64,000 bases of DNA from Ampullaceana balthica (taxonomy: Eukaryota > Mollusca > Gastropoda > Lymnaeidae). The notes beneath the pieces were generated by a model that worked only from the letters and a program-made list of their open reading frames with translations, was not told the DNA's origin and ran no database searches. Positions 11,415 to 23,203 of this stretch are shown one piece after another. The stretch covers positions 2,233,123 to 2,297,122 of the forward strand of contig CALYLW010000130.1 of NCBI GenBank assembly GCA_944989445.1, written 5' to 3'. A program made the position numbers and the translations under genes. Numbering within the stretch: the first letter of the stretch is position 1; each line of letters begins with the position of its first letter.

Positions 11415-11660
11415 ATTCGCCGGGGCTTGAACCCAGGACCTTCCTCGCATGAGGCGGACGTGTTGACCAGTACACTACGAATCTCATGTTTTCTGTGAAG
11501 GAACAATGCAAATGAAACGCAAGGACCATTGTTGGTCACCCCTCTACTACCTTCGCTTGTCAACCGTTAACTGTGTTTAGTTGACCCGAGCGAGGGTCAT
11601 TCGTCATGCTCTGTTGCACATACTTGCAGCTTCTTGCCTCGCATGGTCCTACCATGAAGA
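11415..11660 (-). mobile_element. tRNA-related SINE
   Basis: The minus strand of 11415-11482 folds as a tRNA-like unit of about 68 nt: ATTCG pairs with CGAAT at the ends, there is an A-box-like TAGTGTACTGGTC, and a B box GGTTCAAGCCC with a full T stem. An anticodon-like CAT lies in an imperfect stem, so it is probably not a working tRNA. It ends against a (TA)n run at hAT Y1. The boundary away from the tRNA-like part is uncertain. Confidence 0.55.
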
Positions 11661-13220
11661 GAATTATATATATATAGATAACGCTAGATTCATTATAGAG
11701 TTTTAAGCTTAGGCTCACATATTTTAATAAAGTTCCTTAATTTATTTTGTTAATTTGTTATAGGCTTTTCTGTTTATATTTTATCAACAAATTGTTGTTG
11801 ATGTACTGGTGCATCTGCTAACATATTATGATACAGTGCTTCAGGAACATCATATGAAAACTGGGTTACGTACTTGTCACTTCAAATACAACATGAGCTC
11901 AGTGCAGTTTTGAAAGATACAGTTCGCCAAAAAATCATCTTTCTGGTACAAGTTATCAAATATTATTAAATTGTATTCGATATCTCTCCATCCATTTCAC
12001 AAAAGGATCAAACATACAAGTCCAGTTATGCGATGGGTAGTGATTAAAATCAGAAAGTATAGAAGTTATCTTTCAAATATTTAATGGAAAGAAGAACGAA
12101 TCTACTTACAACATATCTAAAATTATTGAAACAAATTTAATGGTCTTACAATAATGTACCGCCAAGACCCAACGTGAGTAACGTGAGTAAATACTTCCTT
12201 GTGGCTGGAAAGTATACAGAAGTTCAATAAAGTCTCAAAGGCACCAATTTCAATTTTGAAATATTTCTTTGCTGAAATATCTCATTAAACCTGATTTCTT
12301 TACGTGCTGCTCCAACTGAAACGAACTCTCAAACCTTTTTTGGTTTACTAAAACGTTGTTACGCATTCTTTACCATGTCCACACACCATTGAAAAAATTG
12401 AATTGCTGCTACAGTCAAGGCATTAGTTCAAAAGACTTTGGGAATCAGGATATAAAATAATGAATATACAATTGAGCAATTTTGAGGTTATTTTGAAAGT
12501 TATTTAGAAACTTACAAAGGCACGCGAAAAACTAAACACACGAACCGGAAATTTGTCACTTTGAAATCTTTTTATTTTCTACCTTTTTATATTTCTAACA
12601 TAAAAATGTATAGTGTCCTTATTACTTTCTAATAAAAAGTTATATTTTCTGTATAGCATCAACATATTTTTTCGGGGCTGGGGGTGGGGGTGACATTCCT
12701 GGGTTCTGCCCCTGGCGGCACATACCCAGGCTACGCCGCTGTCTACATGGCTAATATCTGACAATGGAATCTACAACCTCCAAATCATTTCAATATGTCT
12801 ACTGTTTTATCTTTGTCCCGACAATCAATGTGATAATATGGGCTGATCTAATCTAGTCTCATATTCTGTAAGCTTGATATTACTCTCTTAAGCTTTGGCT
12901 AACTCCATCTGCTGGGTAAAAAAATGTGTAATCAGGATCACACAGGACAACTTTCTGTGACGCTCTGTCGGGTCTATCCATACTCTGTATAAACAACATA
13001 TATTTTCCATCTGCTGAGCAGTGCCATACAATTGTCTGAGTTTAGGACTCACTCGCCGCCCTAACCTTCCCCGGCTATGTCCAGCTGATCTAAATGTTTG
13101 GATCGCCACTCGACACTCCAATGGTCAGCAGTGCATTTTAGAGCGCTTATTTGACTTACCCATTTTTCTGCTACATTACATTAATAAGAAAAGATGCAAT
13201 TATGTGCTGTTTTAGTAAAT
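11661..13220. other. Unassigned stretch (right part of the 3.3-kb element and beyond)
   Basis: AT-rich sequence with no recognised frame; it includes the right end of the 9.4-12.7 kb element. Frames at 12579-12764, 12888-13121 and 13021-13215 have no support. Confidence 0.4.
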
Positions 13221-13709
13221 AAAAAAACCCGTAAAAAACCAAGTTTTGGACTATAAATCCTTTATGTACTAGACGTACCTAAAAGAATGTTCATTATAAT
13301 ACGCAGCGCTAGACCATCCAAAAATACAAAATTGCAGTTGTGTCGTAAAACATGTTTAATATAATGCGCACCGATCAGGAACATGTTTATAAAAAGTGTT
13401 GTCAATAAAATACGCACCTTATTGCGCGACGGAAAGTTGTTCAATATAATACGCACCGCGACGCTCTATCTCAAAAAAGCATGATACATAGGAAAAAATA
13501 AAATAATATAAAAAATCAATAATTTAATTACGGTACATGCGATCGATCTGAAATTTTGATACATTGTTTTTATTATCGGTACGAAACTGCCTGCAAAATT
13601 TCAGCTCGCTAGCTTACGAGCAAGTGGGATAAAAATCGATCAAAAGTTTTGGCGACAAGCAATCAAGCAAGCAATCAAGGGTGCAGACACCACGAGTTAA
13701 TATAAAGGA
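13221..13709 (-). mobile_element. Helitron-like element H3
   Basis: Reverse-complement copy of H2. The 5' end TCCTTTATATTAACTCGTGG is at 13709 and the 3' segment ACTTGGTTTTTTACGGG at 13228-13245. It shares the ATAATACGCACC-type internal motifs. No nested insertion. Confidence 0.5.
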
Positions 13710-14389
13710 TTTAAAAATTACAATAATGTCAAATGATGTCAAAATCGATGACTTTTTATTGTACACCAACGTTATAATTATTTTTCAAGTCGATGAAGTT
13801 GTGTGCTGCTTTCTGTAAGAAATTTTATGACGTTAAATGGCAAAAAGTGATGACGCTATATTGCTTTATTTTTCCCAGCTTGGAGGATAACGAATATGGC
13901 GTCAGGGGTACTTAAAATGTTTAGAAAGTTATTGCATCACAATTTTGACACAACATTTTAGGCCCTGGATGTAATTCATCACATTTGATTTATCCTATGA
14001 AAGCGTGAAGAAAATAATAAACACCTTTATTCTATAGCTTGCCCATTAGTTATACAATTTTAGTAATTTTTAATCATGGAATAAAATAATTATAAATCTT
14101 TGGAAATCGCGATATTAATTTTATACAATTATTGATGAATTTTGTGCATTTCAAATTATTCTCTTGAAGAAAACAAAGTATTTTTTTTAAACAAGGGAAG
14201 TAATTTTATTAAAAATACTTGCATGTGCTGTGTACCTACTTATTTCCCTTTGAAATTCCAAGCTTGACATCTTCACAAGAACATATCTGACAGTATTTCA
14301 TTTACTTTTTAAAAAAAACTAACCCCTCCCCCACCCCCTTTGTTAGCGGAGCATTGTTAGTTGGAGCCGGTGGGAGATTGAGGGTGTAG
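13710..14389. other. Unassigned AT-rich stretch
   Basis: No repeats, element ends or reading frames of note; it borders the G-rich array. Confidence 0.4.
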
Positions 14390-17300
14390 CAATGGTGGTG
14401 GGGGGGGGGTCAATGGTGGTGGGGGGGGGGTCAATGGTGGTGGGGGGGGGGTCAATGGTGGTGGGGGGGTCAATGGGGGGGGGGTCAATGGTGGTGGTGG
14501 TGTCAATGGTGGTGGTGGTGGGGGGGTCAATGGTGGTGGTGGTGGGGGGGTCAATGGTGGTGGTGGGGGGGGTCAATGGTGGTGGTGGGGGGGGGTCAAT
14601 GGTGGTGGTGGGGGGGGGTCAATGGTGGTGGTGGTGGGGGGGTCAATGGTGGTGGTGGGGGGGGGGTCAATGGTGGTGGTGGGGGGGTCAATGGTGGTGG
14701 TGGTGGGGGGGTCAATGGTGGTGGTGGTGGGGGGGGGTCAATGGTGGTGGTGGTGGGGGGGTCAATGGTGGTGGTGGGGGGGGGTCAATGGTGGTGGTGG
14801 GGGGGTCAATGGTGGTGGTGGTGGGGGGGGTCAATGGTGGTGGTGGGGGGGTCAATGGTGGTGGTGGTGGGGGGGTCAATGGTGGTGGTGGGGGGGGTCA
14901 ATGGTGGTGGGGGGGGTCAGTGGTGGTGGTGGGGGGGGGGTCAATGGTGGTGGTGGGGGGGGGTCAATGGTGGTGGTGGGGGGGGGGTCAATGGTGGTGG
15001 TGGGGGGGTCAATGGTGGTGGTGGGGGGGGGGGGTCAATGGTGGTGGTGGGGGGGGTCAATGGTGGTGGTGGGGGGGGTCAATGGTGGTGGTGGGGGGGG
15101 TCAATGGTGGTGGTGGGGGGGGTCAATGGTGGTGGTGGGGGGGTCAATGGTGGTGGTGGGGGGGGTCAATGGTGGTGGTGGGGGGGGTCAATGGTGGTGG
15201 TGGGGGGGGGGTCAATGGTGGTGGTGGTGGGGGGGTCAATGGTGGTGGTGGGGGGGGGGTCAATGGTGGTGGTGGGGGGGTCAATGGTGGTGGTGGTGGG
15301 GGGGTCAATGGTGGTGGTGGGGGGGGTCAATGGTGGTGGTGGGGGGGTCAATGGTGGTGGTGGGGGGGTCAATGGTGGTGGTGGGGGGGTCAATGGTGGT
15401 GGTGGTGGGGGGGTCAATGGTGGTGGTGGTGGGGGGGGGTCAATGGTGGTGGTGGTGGGGGTCAATAGTGGTGGTGGTGGGGGGGTCAATGGTGGTGGTG
15501 GTGGGGGGGGTCAATGGTGGTGGTGGTGGGGGGTCAATGGTGGTGGTGGTGGGGGGGGTCAATGGTGGTGGTGGGGGGGGGTCAATGGTGGTGGTGGTGG
15601 GGGGGTCAATGGTGGTGGTGGTGGGGGGTCAATGGTGGTGGTGGGGGGGGTCAATGGTGGTGGTGGGGGGGGTCAATGGTGGTGGTGGTGGGGGGGGTCA
15701 ATGGTGGTGGTGGTGGGGGGGTCAATGGTGGTGGTGGTGGGGGGTCAATGGTGGTGGTGGGGGGGTCAATGGTGGTGGTGGGGGGGGGTCAATGGTGGTG
15801 GTGGTGGTGGGGGGTCAATGGTGGTGGTGGGGGGGTCAATGGTGGTGGTGGTGGGGGGGGGTCAATGGTGGTGGTGGGGGGGTCAATGGTGGTGGTGGGG
15901 GGGGGGTCAATGGTGGTGGTGGGGGGGTCAATGGTGGTGGTGGGGGGGGGTCAATGGTGGTGGTGGGGGGGGTCAATGGTGGTGGTGGGGGGGGTCAATG
16001 GTGGTGGTGGGGGGGGGTCAATGGTGGTGGTGGGGGGTCAATGGTGGTGGTGGGGGGGGGGTCAATGGTGGTGGTGGGTGGGGGGGTCAATGGTGGTGGT
16101 GGGGGGGGTCAATGGTGGTGGTGGGGGGGGTCAATGGTGGTGGTGGGGGGGGGTCAATGGTGGTGGTGGTGGGGGGGTCAATGGTGGTGGTGGGGGGGGT
16201 CAATGGTGGTGGTGGGGGGGTCAATGGTGGTGGTGGTGGGGGGGGGGTCAATGGTGGTGGTGGGGGGGGGGTCAATGGTGGTGGTGGGGGGGTCAATGGT
16301 GGTGGTGGTGGGGGGGTCAATGGTGGTGGTGGGGGGGGTCAATGGTGGTGGTGGGGGGGGGGTCAATGGTGGTGGTGGGGGGGTCAATGGTGGTGGTGGG
16401 GGGGGTCAATGGTGGTGGTGGTGGGGGGGGTCAATGGTGGTGATGGTGGGGGGGGGTCATGGTGGTGGTGGTGGGGGGTCAATGGTGGTGGTGGTGGGGG
16501 GGGTCAATGGTGGTGGTGGGGGGGGGTCAATGGTGGTGGTGGGGGGGGGTCAATGGTGGTGGTGGGGGGGTCAATGGTGGTGGTGGGGGGGGTCAATGGT
16601 GGTGGTGGGGGGGGTCAATGGTGGTGGTGGGGGGGGGTCAATGGTGGTGGGGGGGGTCAATGGTGGTGGGGGGTCAATGGGGTGGTGGGGGGGTCAATGG
16701 TGGTGGTGGGGGGGGTCAATGGTGGTGGTGGGGGGGGTCAATGGTGGTGGTGGGGGGGTCAATGGTGGTGGTGGGGGGGGGTCAATGGTGGTGGTGGGGG
16801 GGGTCAATGGTGGTGGTGGGGGGGTCAATGGTGGTGGTGGGGGGGGGTCAATGGTGGTGGTGGTGGGGGGGGTCAATGGTGGTGGTGGGGGGGTCAATGG
16901 TGGTGGTGGTGGGGGGGTCAATGGTGGTGGTGGGGGGTCAATGGTGGTGGTGGTGGGGGGGGTCAATGGTGGTGGTGGGGGGGGGTCAATGGTGGTGGTG
17001 GTGGGGGGGGGTCAATGGTGGTGGTGGGGGGGTCAATGGTGGTGGTGGGGGGGGGTCAATGGTGGTGGTGGGGGGGGGGTCAATGGTGGTGGTGGGGGGG
17101 GTCATGGTGGTGGTGGGGGGGGTCAATGGTGGTGGTGGGGGGGTGGGGGGGGGTCAATGGTGGTGGTGGGGGGGGGTCAATGGTGGTGGTGGTGGGGGGT
17201 CAATGGTGGTGGTGGGGGGGGGTCAATGGTGGTGGTGGGGGGGGGGTCAATGGTGGTGGTGGTGGGGGGGGGTCAATGTGGTGGTGGTGGGGGGGGGTCA

Positions 17301-19566
17301 ATGGTGGTGGTGGTGGGGGGGGGTCAATGGTGGTGGTGGTGGGGGGGGTCAATGGTGGTGGTGGGGGGGGTCAATGGTGGTGGTGGGGGGGGGGTCAATG
17401 GTGGTGGTGGTGGGGGGGGGTCAATGGTGGTGGTGGGTGGGGGGGGTCAATGGTGGTGGTGGGGGGGGTCAATGGTGGTGGTGGGGGGGGGTCAATGGTG
17501 GTGGTGGGGGGGGTCAATGGTGGTGGTGGGGGGGGGGTCAATGGTGGTGGTGGTGGGGGGGGGTCAATGGTGGTGGTGGGGGGGGGTCAATGGTGGTGGT
17601 GGTGGGGGGGGTCAATGGTGGTGGTGGGGGGGGTCAATGGTGGTGGTGGTGGGGGGGGTCAATGGTGGTGGTGGGGGGGGGTCAATGGTGGTGGTGGGGG
17701 GGGTCAATGGTGGTGGTGGTGGGGGGGGTCAATGGTGGTGGTGGGGGGGGTCATGGTGGTGGTGGGGGGGGTCAATGGTGGTGGTGGGGGGGGGTCAATG
17801 GTGGTGGTGGGGGGGTCAATGGTGGTGGTGGGGGGGGTCAATGGTGGTGGTGGTGGGGGGGGTCAATGGTGGTGGTGGTGGGGGGGGGTCAATGGTGGTG
17901 GTGGTGGGGGGGGTCAATGGTGGTGGTGGTGGGGGGGGTCAATGGTGGTGGGTGGGGGGGGTCATGGTGGTGGTGGTGGGGGGTCAATGGTGGTGGTGGG
18001 GGGGGTCAATGGTGGTGGTGGGGGGGGTCAATGGTGGTGGTGGTGGGGGGGTCAATGGTGGTGGTGGGGGGGGGGTCAATGGTGGTGGTGGGGGGGGGTC
18101 AATGGTGGTGGTGGGGGGGGTCAATGGTGGTGGTGGGGGGGGGGTCAATGGTGGTGGTGGTGGGGGGGGTCAATGGTGGTGGTGGTGGGGGGGGTCAATG
18201 GTGGTGGTGGGGGGGTCAATGGTGGTGGGGGTGGGGGGGGTCAATGGTGGTGGTGGGTGGGGGGGGTCAATGGTGGTGGTGGTGGGGGGGGTCAATGGTG
18301 GTGGTGGTGGGGGGGGTCAATGGGGGTGGTGGGGGGGTCAATGGTGGTGGTGGTGGGGGGGGTCAATGGTGGTGGTGGTGGGGGGGGGTCAATGGTGGTG
18401 GTGGGGGGGTCAATGGTGGTGGTGGGGGGGGTCAATGGTGGTGGTGGGGGGGGGGTCAATGGTGGTGGTGGGGGGGTCAATGGTGGTGGTGGGGGGGGTC
18501 AATGGTGGTGGTGGTGGGGGGGGGTCAATGGTGGTGGTGGTGGGGGGGGGTCAATGTGGTGGTGGTGGGGGGGGTCAATGGTGGTGGTGGGGGGGGGTCA
18601 ATGGTGGTGGTGGTGGGGGGGGTCAATGGTGGTGGTGGTGGGGGGGGTCAATGGTGGTGGTGGGGGGGTCAATGGTGGTGGTGGGGGGGGTCAATGGTGG
18701 TGGTGGGGGGGGTCAATGGTGGTGGTGGGGGGGGTCAATGGTGGTGGTGGTGGGGGGGGGTCAATGGTGGTGGTGGGGGGGGTCAATGGTGGTGGTGGGG
18801 GGGGGTCAATGGTGGTGGTGGGGGGGGTCAATGGTGGTGGTGGGGGGGGGTCAATGGTGGTGGTGGGGGGGGTCAATGGTGGTGGTGGGGGGGGTCAATG
18901 GTGGTGGTGGGGGGGGGTCAATGGTGGTGGTGGGGGGGGGTCAATGGTGGTGGTGGTGGGGGGGGTCAATGGTGGTGGGGGGGTCAATGGTGGTGGTGGT
19001 GGGGGGGGTCAATGGTGGTGGGTGGGGGGGGTCAATGGTGGTGGTGGGGGGGGTCAATGGTGGTGGTGTGGGGGGGTCAATGGTGGTGGTGGGGGGGGTC
19101 AATGGTGGTGGTGGGGGGGGTCAATGGTGGTGGTGGTGGGGGGGTCAATGGTGGTGGTGGGGGGGTCAGTGGTGGTGGGGGGGTCAATGGTGGTGGTGGG
19201 GGGGTCAATGGTGGTGGTGGGGGGGTCAATGGTGGTGGTGGGGGGGGTCAATGGTGGTGGTGGTGGGGGGGTCAATGGTGGTGGGGGGGGTCAATGGTGG
19301 TGGTGGTGGGGGGTCAATGGTGGTGGGGGGTCAATGGTGGTGGTGGGGGGGTCAATGGTGGTGGTGTGGGGGGTCAATGGTGTTGGTGGGGGGGTCAATG
19401 GTGGTGGTGGGGGGGTCAATGGTGGTGGGGGGGTCAATGGTGGTGGTGGGGGGGTCAGTGGTGGTGGGGGGGGTCAATGGTGGTGGTGGTGGGGGGGTCA
19501 ATAGTGGTGGTGGTGGGGGGTCAATGGTGGTGGTGGGGGGGGTCAATGGTGGTGGTGGGGGGGGTC
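14390..19566. repeat. 5.2-kb G-rich minisatellite
   Basis: Roughly 220 units of TCAATGGTGGTGGT followed by 6-10 G, with unit length varying between about 18 and 26 bp. Variants include TCATGG, TCAGTGG and GGTGGTGGTGGTGG. The + strand is almost free of C, so all three + frames stay open for kilobases (Gly/Trp/Val-rich). These frames are artefacts of composition. Each unit has a G-run of at least 5, giving dense G-quadruplex potential on the + strand. On the strand of the neighbouring gene it is C-rich and sits just past a splice donor. Confidence 0.97.
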
Positions 19567-19722
19567 ATGGACGAGAAAAGCCGACGTAGAGCGGAGTCAA
19601 AGGTTTCATCGGTCTCTCCGTAGGATTATGACTTTATTCTAACACCATTGGTGGCAGAGATAGGACAAATGACTAAACACGTAATGTCCACGACATGTAG
19701 ACAAGTCCATGAAAACACTGAC

Positions 19723-20777
19723 CTTCTTGACCTTTGCTCCCAGTCTTCCTCATCTTTATCAACAGTTTCTTCTTGGTCTTTTCGTTGTTGTCGTTGAGAG
19801 AGATGACGTCGGTTTGGATGAGTATATCCCTGGTGTCGCCGGGCGCACCCTCGGGCTCGTCCCGCGACTTGACCGTTTTGAACACGAACTGAGTCCGCTC
19901 GTCCTGGGACGTTATCCGGATCGTCTTCTCCGGCGACGCCCCTGACTTGACCGTGGGCGGCGCCATGGACGAGCGGCTGTGGTGGCGGTTGAGGTGCTGG
20001 TGGTTCCGGTGGTGCTTCCCCGACTGCGAACGGGGTCTGATGCCGTCAGTAACCACGACCGAAGGTGACGCCTCTGGATTCATGCTCATCGGCGGCGGTG
20101 ACACTACCACTGAATCGGAATCCACCGTGACCCCACAGAGGGAGCCGACTTCCTCTAGCTTGCTCTCGTTGCTCGTGTTCTTCAAATCTTTGCTCGAGGC
20201 GGCAGCGACGAGAATCGGCTCTAGCGTTACGACGCGATCCGACGGGGAAGTAGTCACGGGTTCCTTCTCGGGCAGCACCGCCTCGATGGAATCCTGTCTC
20301 CTCAACGCCGGGGCGCTTCTCTCCTCCCCGTCTCTTACCGGAACTATGGACGGTGTCTGCCCAACTTTGTCCACCGTTTTACTAATCCCCATTTCATTGA
20401 CGCTATTTAGACTTCCCTGGGCTTTTCTACTAGGCGATATTTTTTCGAGAGTCGTTTCAATCGGGGCAACTCTGGACGAAGACCTTCTCACGGGGGACGA
20501 CTTGGCCGAAGACCTGCTGACCGGTGACGTTTTAGCGGACGATCTTCCAGTGGGCGGGGACTGGTCATGTGACAGGCACTCGGTGGCTAGTGGAGTCGAA
20601 AGCTTGCTCTCGATGGACTCCTCCCTGATGATGCGGTCGCTTTCCAGAACCCTCGTGATGACGTTGCTCCGCCGCTGGATTTCAATCGTTTTGACCGTGC
20701 GCACGGTCACCAGGGGCGGATAGCCAGGAAGATCTTTGGTGAGGTCCTTGCTGTATGGGCTCGATGCTGTACCGTCC
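19723..20777 (-). CDS. Internal coding exon of an uncharacterised Ser/Pro-rich protein
   Basis: A minus-strand frame stays open for 351 codons with normal, non-repetitive composition. It is bounded by a polypyrimidine acceptor (CATTCCTTTCAG) at its upstream edge and a GTCAGT donor downstream. A second AG 11 bases inside (exon start 20766) would also work. The product is hydrophilic and Ser/Pro/Arg-rich: SSAKTSPVSRSSAKSSPVRR near the N-terminal part, a His-rich patch (HHRNHQHLNRHH), and a more ordered C-terminal part around TIRITSQDERTQFVFKTVK ending in KKKLLIKMRK. I do not recognise the family. It probably belongs with the exon at 22993-23203. Many SP motifs suggest phosphorylation, which is inference only. 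Confidence 0.65.
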
Positions 20778-21360
20778 CTGAAAGGAATGGAGGCAGTAAA
20801 ATTACATGTGATGATTCTTAAAAATACCGACAGAACAATTATGTTTTTGAACGTTTACTTTTTAAAACAATGTAGCGCATTAGATAGTTTGCTGAAAATA
20901 TATAAAGCCACTGAATGTACCATAAAGACATCTGTCCAAATATTTATAAAATCTATTTCCCTGATATCTACATTAAACATCATTCCCAATCATCTACACC
21001 AAGATACACTTATACTTATACAAGGGAAATATAGTTTAGATATCTATACACATGGGATCTACAACTTTCATCCCAGCCAGGTATCTACTTCAGACGACCA
21101 CCTATTATCTCGATCTCACTCACTGACCCATAGCTTCTACAAAGGAAATCTGAAAACAACTATCTAAATTCGATGTCTTCCATATAATAAATATATCTTA
21201 ACCCACCACTGCCCCGTACTCCACACATCTAACAGACAGCCAAGGCATATGATACTTCCCAATAAATATACCACAAACATCTATCTATCCCACTCATCTA
21301 CCCCACACATCTACCCCATACATCTACCACACATCTATCACACACATGTTTCCCCCATAA

Positions 21361-21638
21361 GGGGCCGTCCATAAAGTACGTCACGCTATTTTTTACCATT
21401 TTTAACTCCCCCCTCCCCCTGTCACAAATTGTCACAAATCTCAGGACCCCCCCCCCTAAAGTACGTCACACTTTCGAACATATTTTGTTATATTTACTAA
21501 CAAAATAATTAAAATTTAATAGAAAGCAGCGTGACATCACACATGGCCGGACACCCCCCCTCCCCCTGTCACAAACTGTCACACTTTCTTACACCCCCTC
21601 CCCCCCTCTGGAGCGTGACGTACTTTATGGACGGCCCC
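21361..21638. mobile_element. MITE with about 26-bp inverted ends
   Basis: The left end GGGGCCGTCCATAAAGTACG continues into TCACGC and is matched almost perfectly by the right end (GCGTGACGTACTTTATGGAC then GGCCCC). The interior has C-rich CCCCCTCCCCCTGTCACAAA repeats in both halves. A clear target duplication was not found. A related but diverged copy lies at 24889-25297. Confidence 0.75.
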
Positions 21639-22160
21639 AAACTTCGCGTGATATCTAAGACTCAACATTGACTGCAGGCACCAAGCACAATTCCTTGCTG
21701 GAAGCCATATACATACCCAACTTGCTTTCCTGGCAGCCCAACACTGGTGTTATGGCCGCTTTTAACGGATGTCGATGTGCCCTCTGCATGGCCTGGCTTT
21801 TCAGGTGGCACCTGCTCCTTTGGAGTCTTAGTGGACAACCGTATAGCTATGAATAAATGGTCAGTATCAAAGCCAATCTGGCATGGCTATAAATAGTTGT
21901 CTTATAGGCTTTAAAACAAATTGCTAAAAGAATGCCTTGCTTTTTAAAAAAAAACTATATGGATTATTTAGTTATGGTATGGGATTGATATGTTCATTTT
22001 CAAGGGAAAAAATTTTTTGTGATCAAAATTTGTTTTAAAGTAGACTTTGTTTTATAGGCATCGCTGAAGCTAATTATGGAGTAAAGTATCTGTCTTATAC
22101 AGTGAAGAGTAAACTATCTTATAACTAGAAAGAGTTGGGTTTTTTTTTAAATTTTTAAAT

Positions 22161-22540
22161 CCTTTATATTAACTCGTGGCGTCTGCTTGACTACTTGCTT
22201 GCCGCAAAAACTTTTGATCGATTTTTAACCCACTTCCCCGTATCATATCGAGCTGAATATTTTCAGGCAGACTCTTGGCGACGATAAAATGATGTATCAA
22301 AATTTCACATGAATCGCATTTACTGTAATTAAATTAATGAATTTTTAGATTAGCTGTATGTATCTCTGTGTAGCTTGTAAATAGTTAAGCTAGTATGTCA
22401 CTCAGTGCGTATTATATTGAACGCGCGGTGCGTATTATATTGAACATACTTTTATAATATTTTCCCGATCTGTAAATGTGTATGCTAGCCTGTCGCGCGG
22501 TGCGTATTATATTTAACATAATCTATGCTGAACTGTCGTG
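22161..22540 (+). mobile_element. Helitron-like element H4, diverged
   Basis: Starts A|TCCTTTATATTAACTCGTGG like H2 and carries three GTGCGTATTATATT motifs. The 3' end is not conserved, so the right limit is approximate. Confidence 0.45.
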
Positions 22541-22689
22541 TGAATCATACATGTACATCGGCAGATAACATGGGCCAGAAATTGGGGGGGGGCGCTCATA
22601 GTTTAGGAGGGGGGTGGGTGCAGAGTTTTGTTTTTTAAGGAGCAGGTAAAGTTAAAAAGTAAAGTTCTCATTTCAGACAACGCTTGCCT

Positions 22690-22976
22690 ATGGGGCAAGT
22701 GATGCAGCGTTCACAAGTTTCTATTGCCACGGCATGAGAAGGGATAGAGTGGCTAGCACAATGCCCAGCCGCCTTTACTTTAACTCAACTAATGTCAGTT
22801 ACCCATTCGGAGCTGGGTGGACTCAGGGACACCTGATGGCAGGTACCTATTCGGAGCTGGGTGGACCCAGGGACGCCCTTAGCCACTTAAATGGGCCCCT
22901 CCTTTCACAGGGATTCGAACCCGTGACTTACAATACGCCAGCCAATCGTGCTGTCACTCGACCACCACGCCACACA
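22690..22976 (-). mobile_element. tRNA-derived SINE S1
   Basis: The minus-strand head has GGCGTGGTGGTCGAGTG (A-box-like) and GGGTTCGAATCCC (B box), as in Ser/Leu tRNAs. It is followed by a conserved body GGGCGTCCCTGGGTCCACCC and CTCCGAATGGGTAAC, with a GTGAACGCTGCATCACTTGC tail. Part of the body is duplicated. It lies within about 20 bp downstream of the donor of the exon at 22993-23203. A second copy is at 41806-42013. Confidence 0.75.
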
Positions 22977-22992
22977 GGTGACGCCCCTGTAC

Positions 22993-23203
22993 CTGTGTTG
23001 ATTTGCGGCAGGTCGGAGCCCTTCCCCCGACTGTAGACGGACACTCTGTTGCTCCTGGACGCCGAGTTCTTCTCCTTCTTGGCCTGCTTCTCCATCACGT
23101 GACCAGCGTCTTTTTTGTTGATGACGTCACCTTGACCCAGTGCTGCCGATGAAGAGGCGGAGCAACCCATGGGATCCGGTCAGTGCATTGGATGGCGGGA
23201 AAT
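22993..23203 (-). CDS. First coding exon, predicted N-myristoylated MGCS protein
   Basis: A minus-strand ATG at 23168-23170 opens a 59-codon frame starting MGCSASSSAALGQ. It ends at a consensus-like donor (ACACAG|GTACAG). Upstream, TTATCCTCACCCAG forms an acceptor, so 23171-23203 would be 5'UTR and a further 5' exon is expected. Gly2, Cys3 and small residues at 5-6 fit N-myristoylation plus palmitoylation, which would anchor the protein at membranes. The rest is Lys/Ser-rich (EKQAKKEKNSASRSNR). It leaves one base of a split codon, so it joins 19723-20777 in frame only via that exon's second acceptor or an intervening exon. Family unknown. Confidence 0.6.

Larger units (their letters stand above)
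9423..12749. mobile_element. 3.3-kb DNA transposon of unknown superfamily with 9-10 bp target duplication
   Basis: GTCTACATG at 9423-9431 recurs at 12741-12749. Just inside lie inverted ends: AGTGGCGTAGC on the left and AGCGGCGTAGC (reverse complement) on the right, 10 of 11 matching. Both ends run into G/C-rich subterminal sequence (GGGGCAAATGCCCC and CCGCCAGGGGCAG). A 9-10 bp duplication fits Mutator-like elements better than hAT, but no transposase is seen. The interior hosts a Helitron, a hAT element and a SINE. The listed span includes the duplicated flanks. Confidence 0.6.
20778..22992 (-). other. Putative intron between the two exons
   Basis: Non-coding sequence holding a MITE, a Helitron-like element and a SINE. 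A run of ATCTACCACACATCTA-like repeats lies at 21230-21350. No further exon could be identified; a short one cannot be excluded. Confidence 0.45.

Noticed and set aside
11415..11482. A functional tRNA gene (CAT anticodon)
   Set aside because: The A and B boxes and T stem are good, but the anticodon and acceptor stems have mismatches and it is continuous with a SINE-like tail against (TA)n.
14392..19623. Very long open frames (up to about 1650 codons) on both strands in the G-rich region
   Set aside because: The GGT/GGG repeat contains no stop trinucleotide in + frames, so openness is automatic. Products are Gly/Trp/Val or Pro/Thr low-complexity and mutate without regard to codon position.
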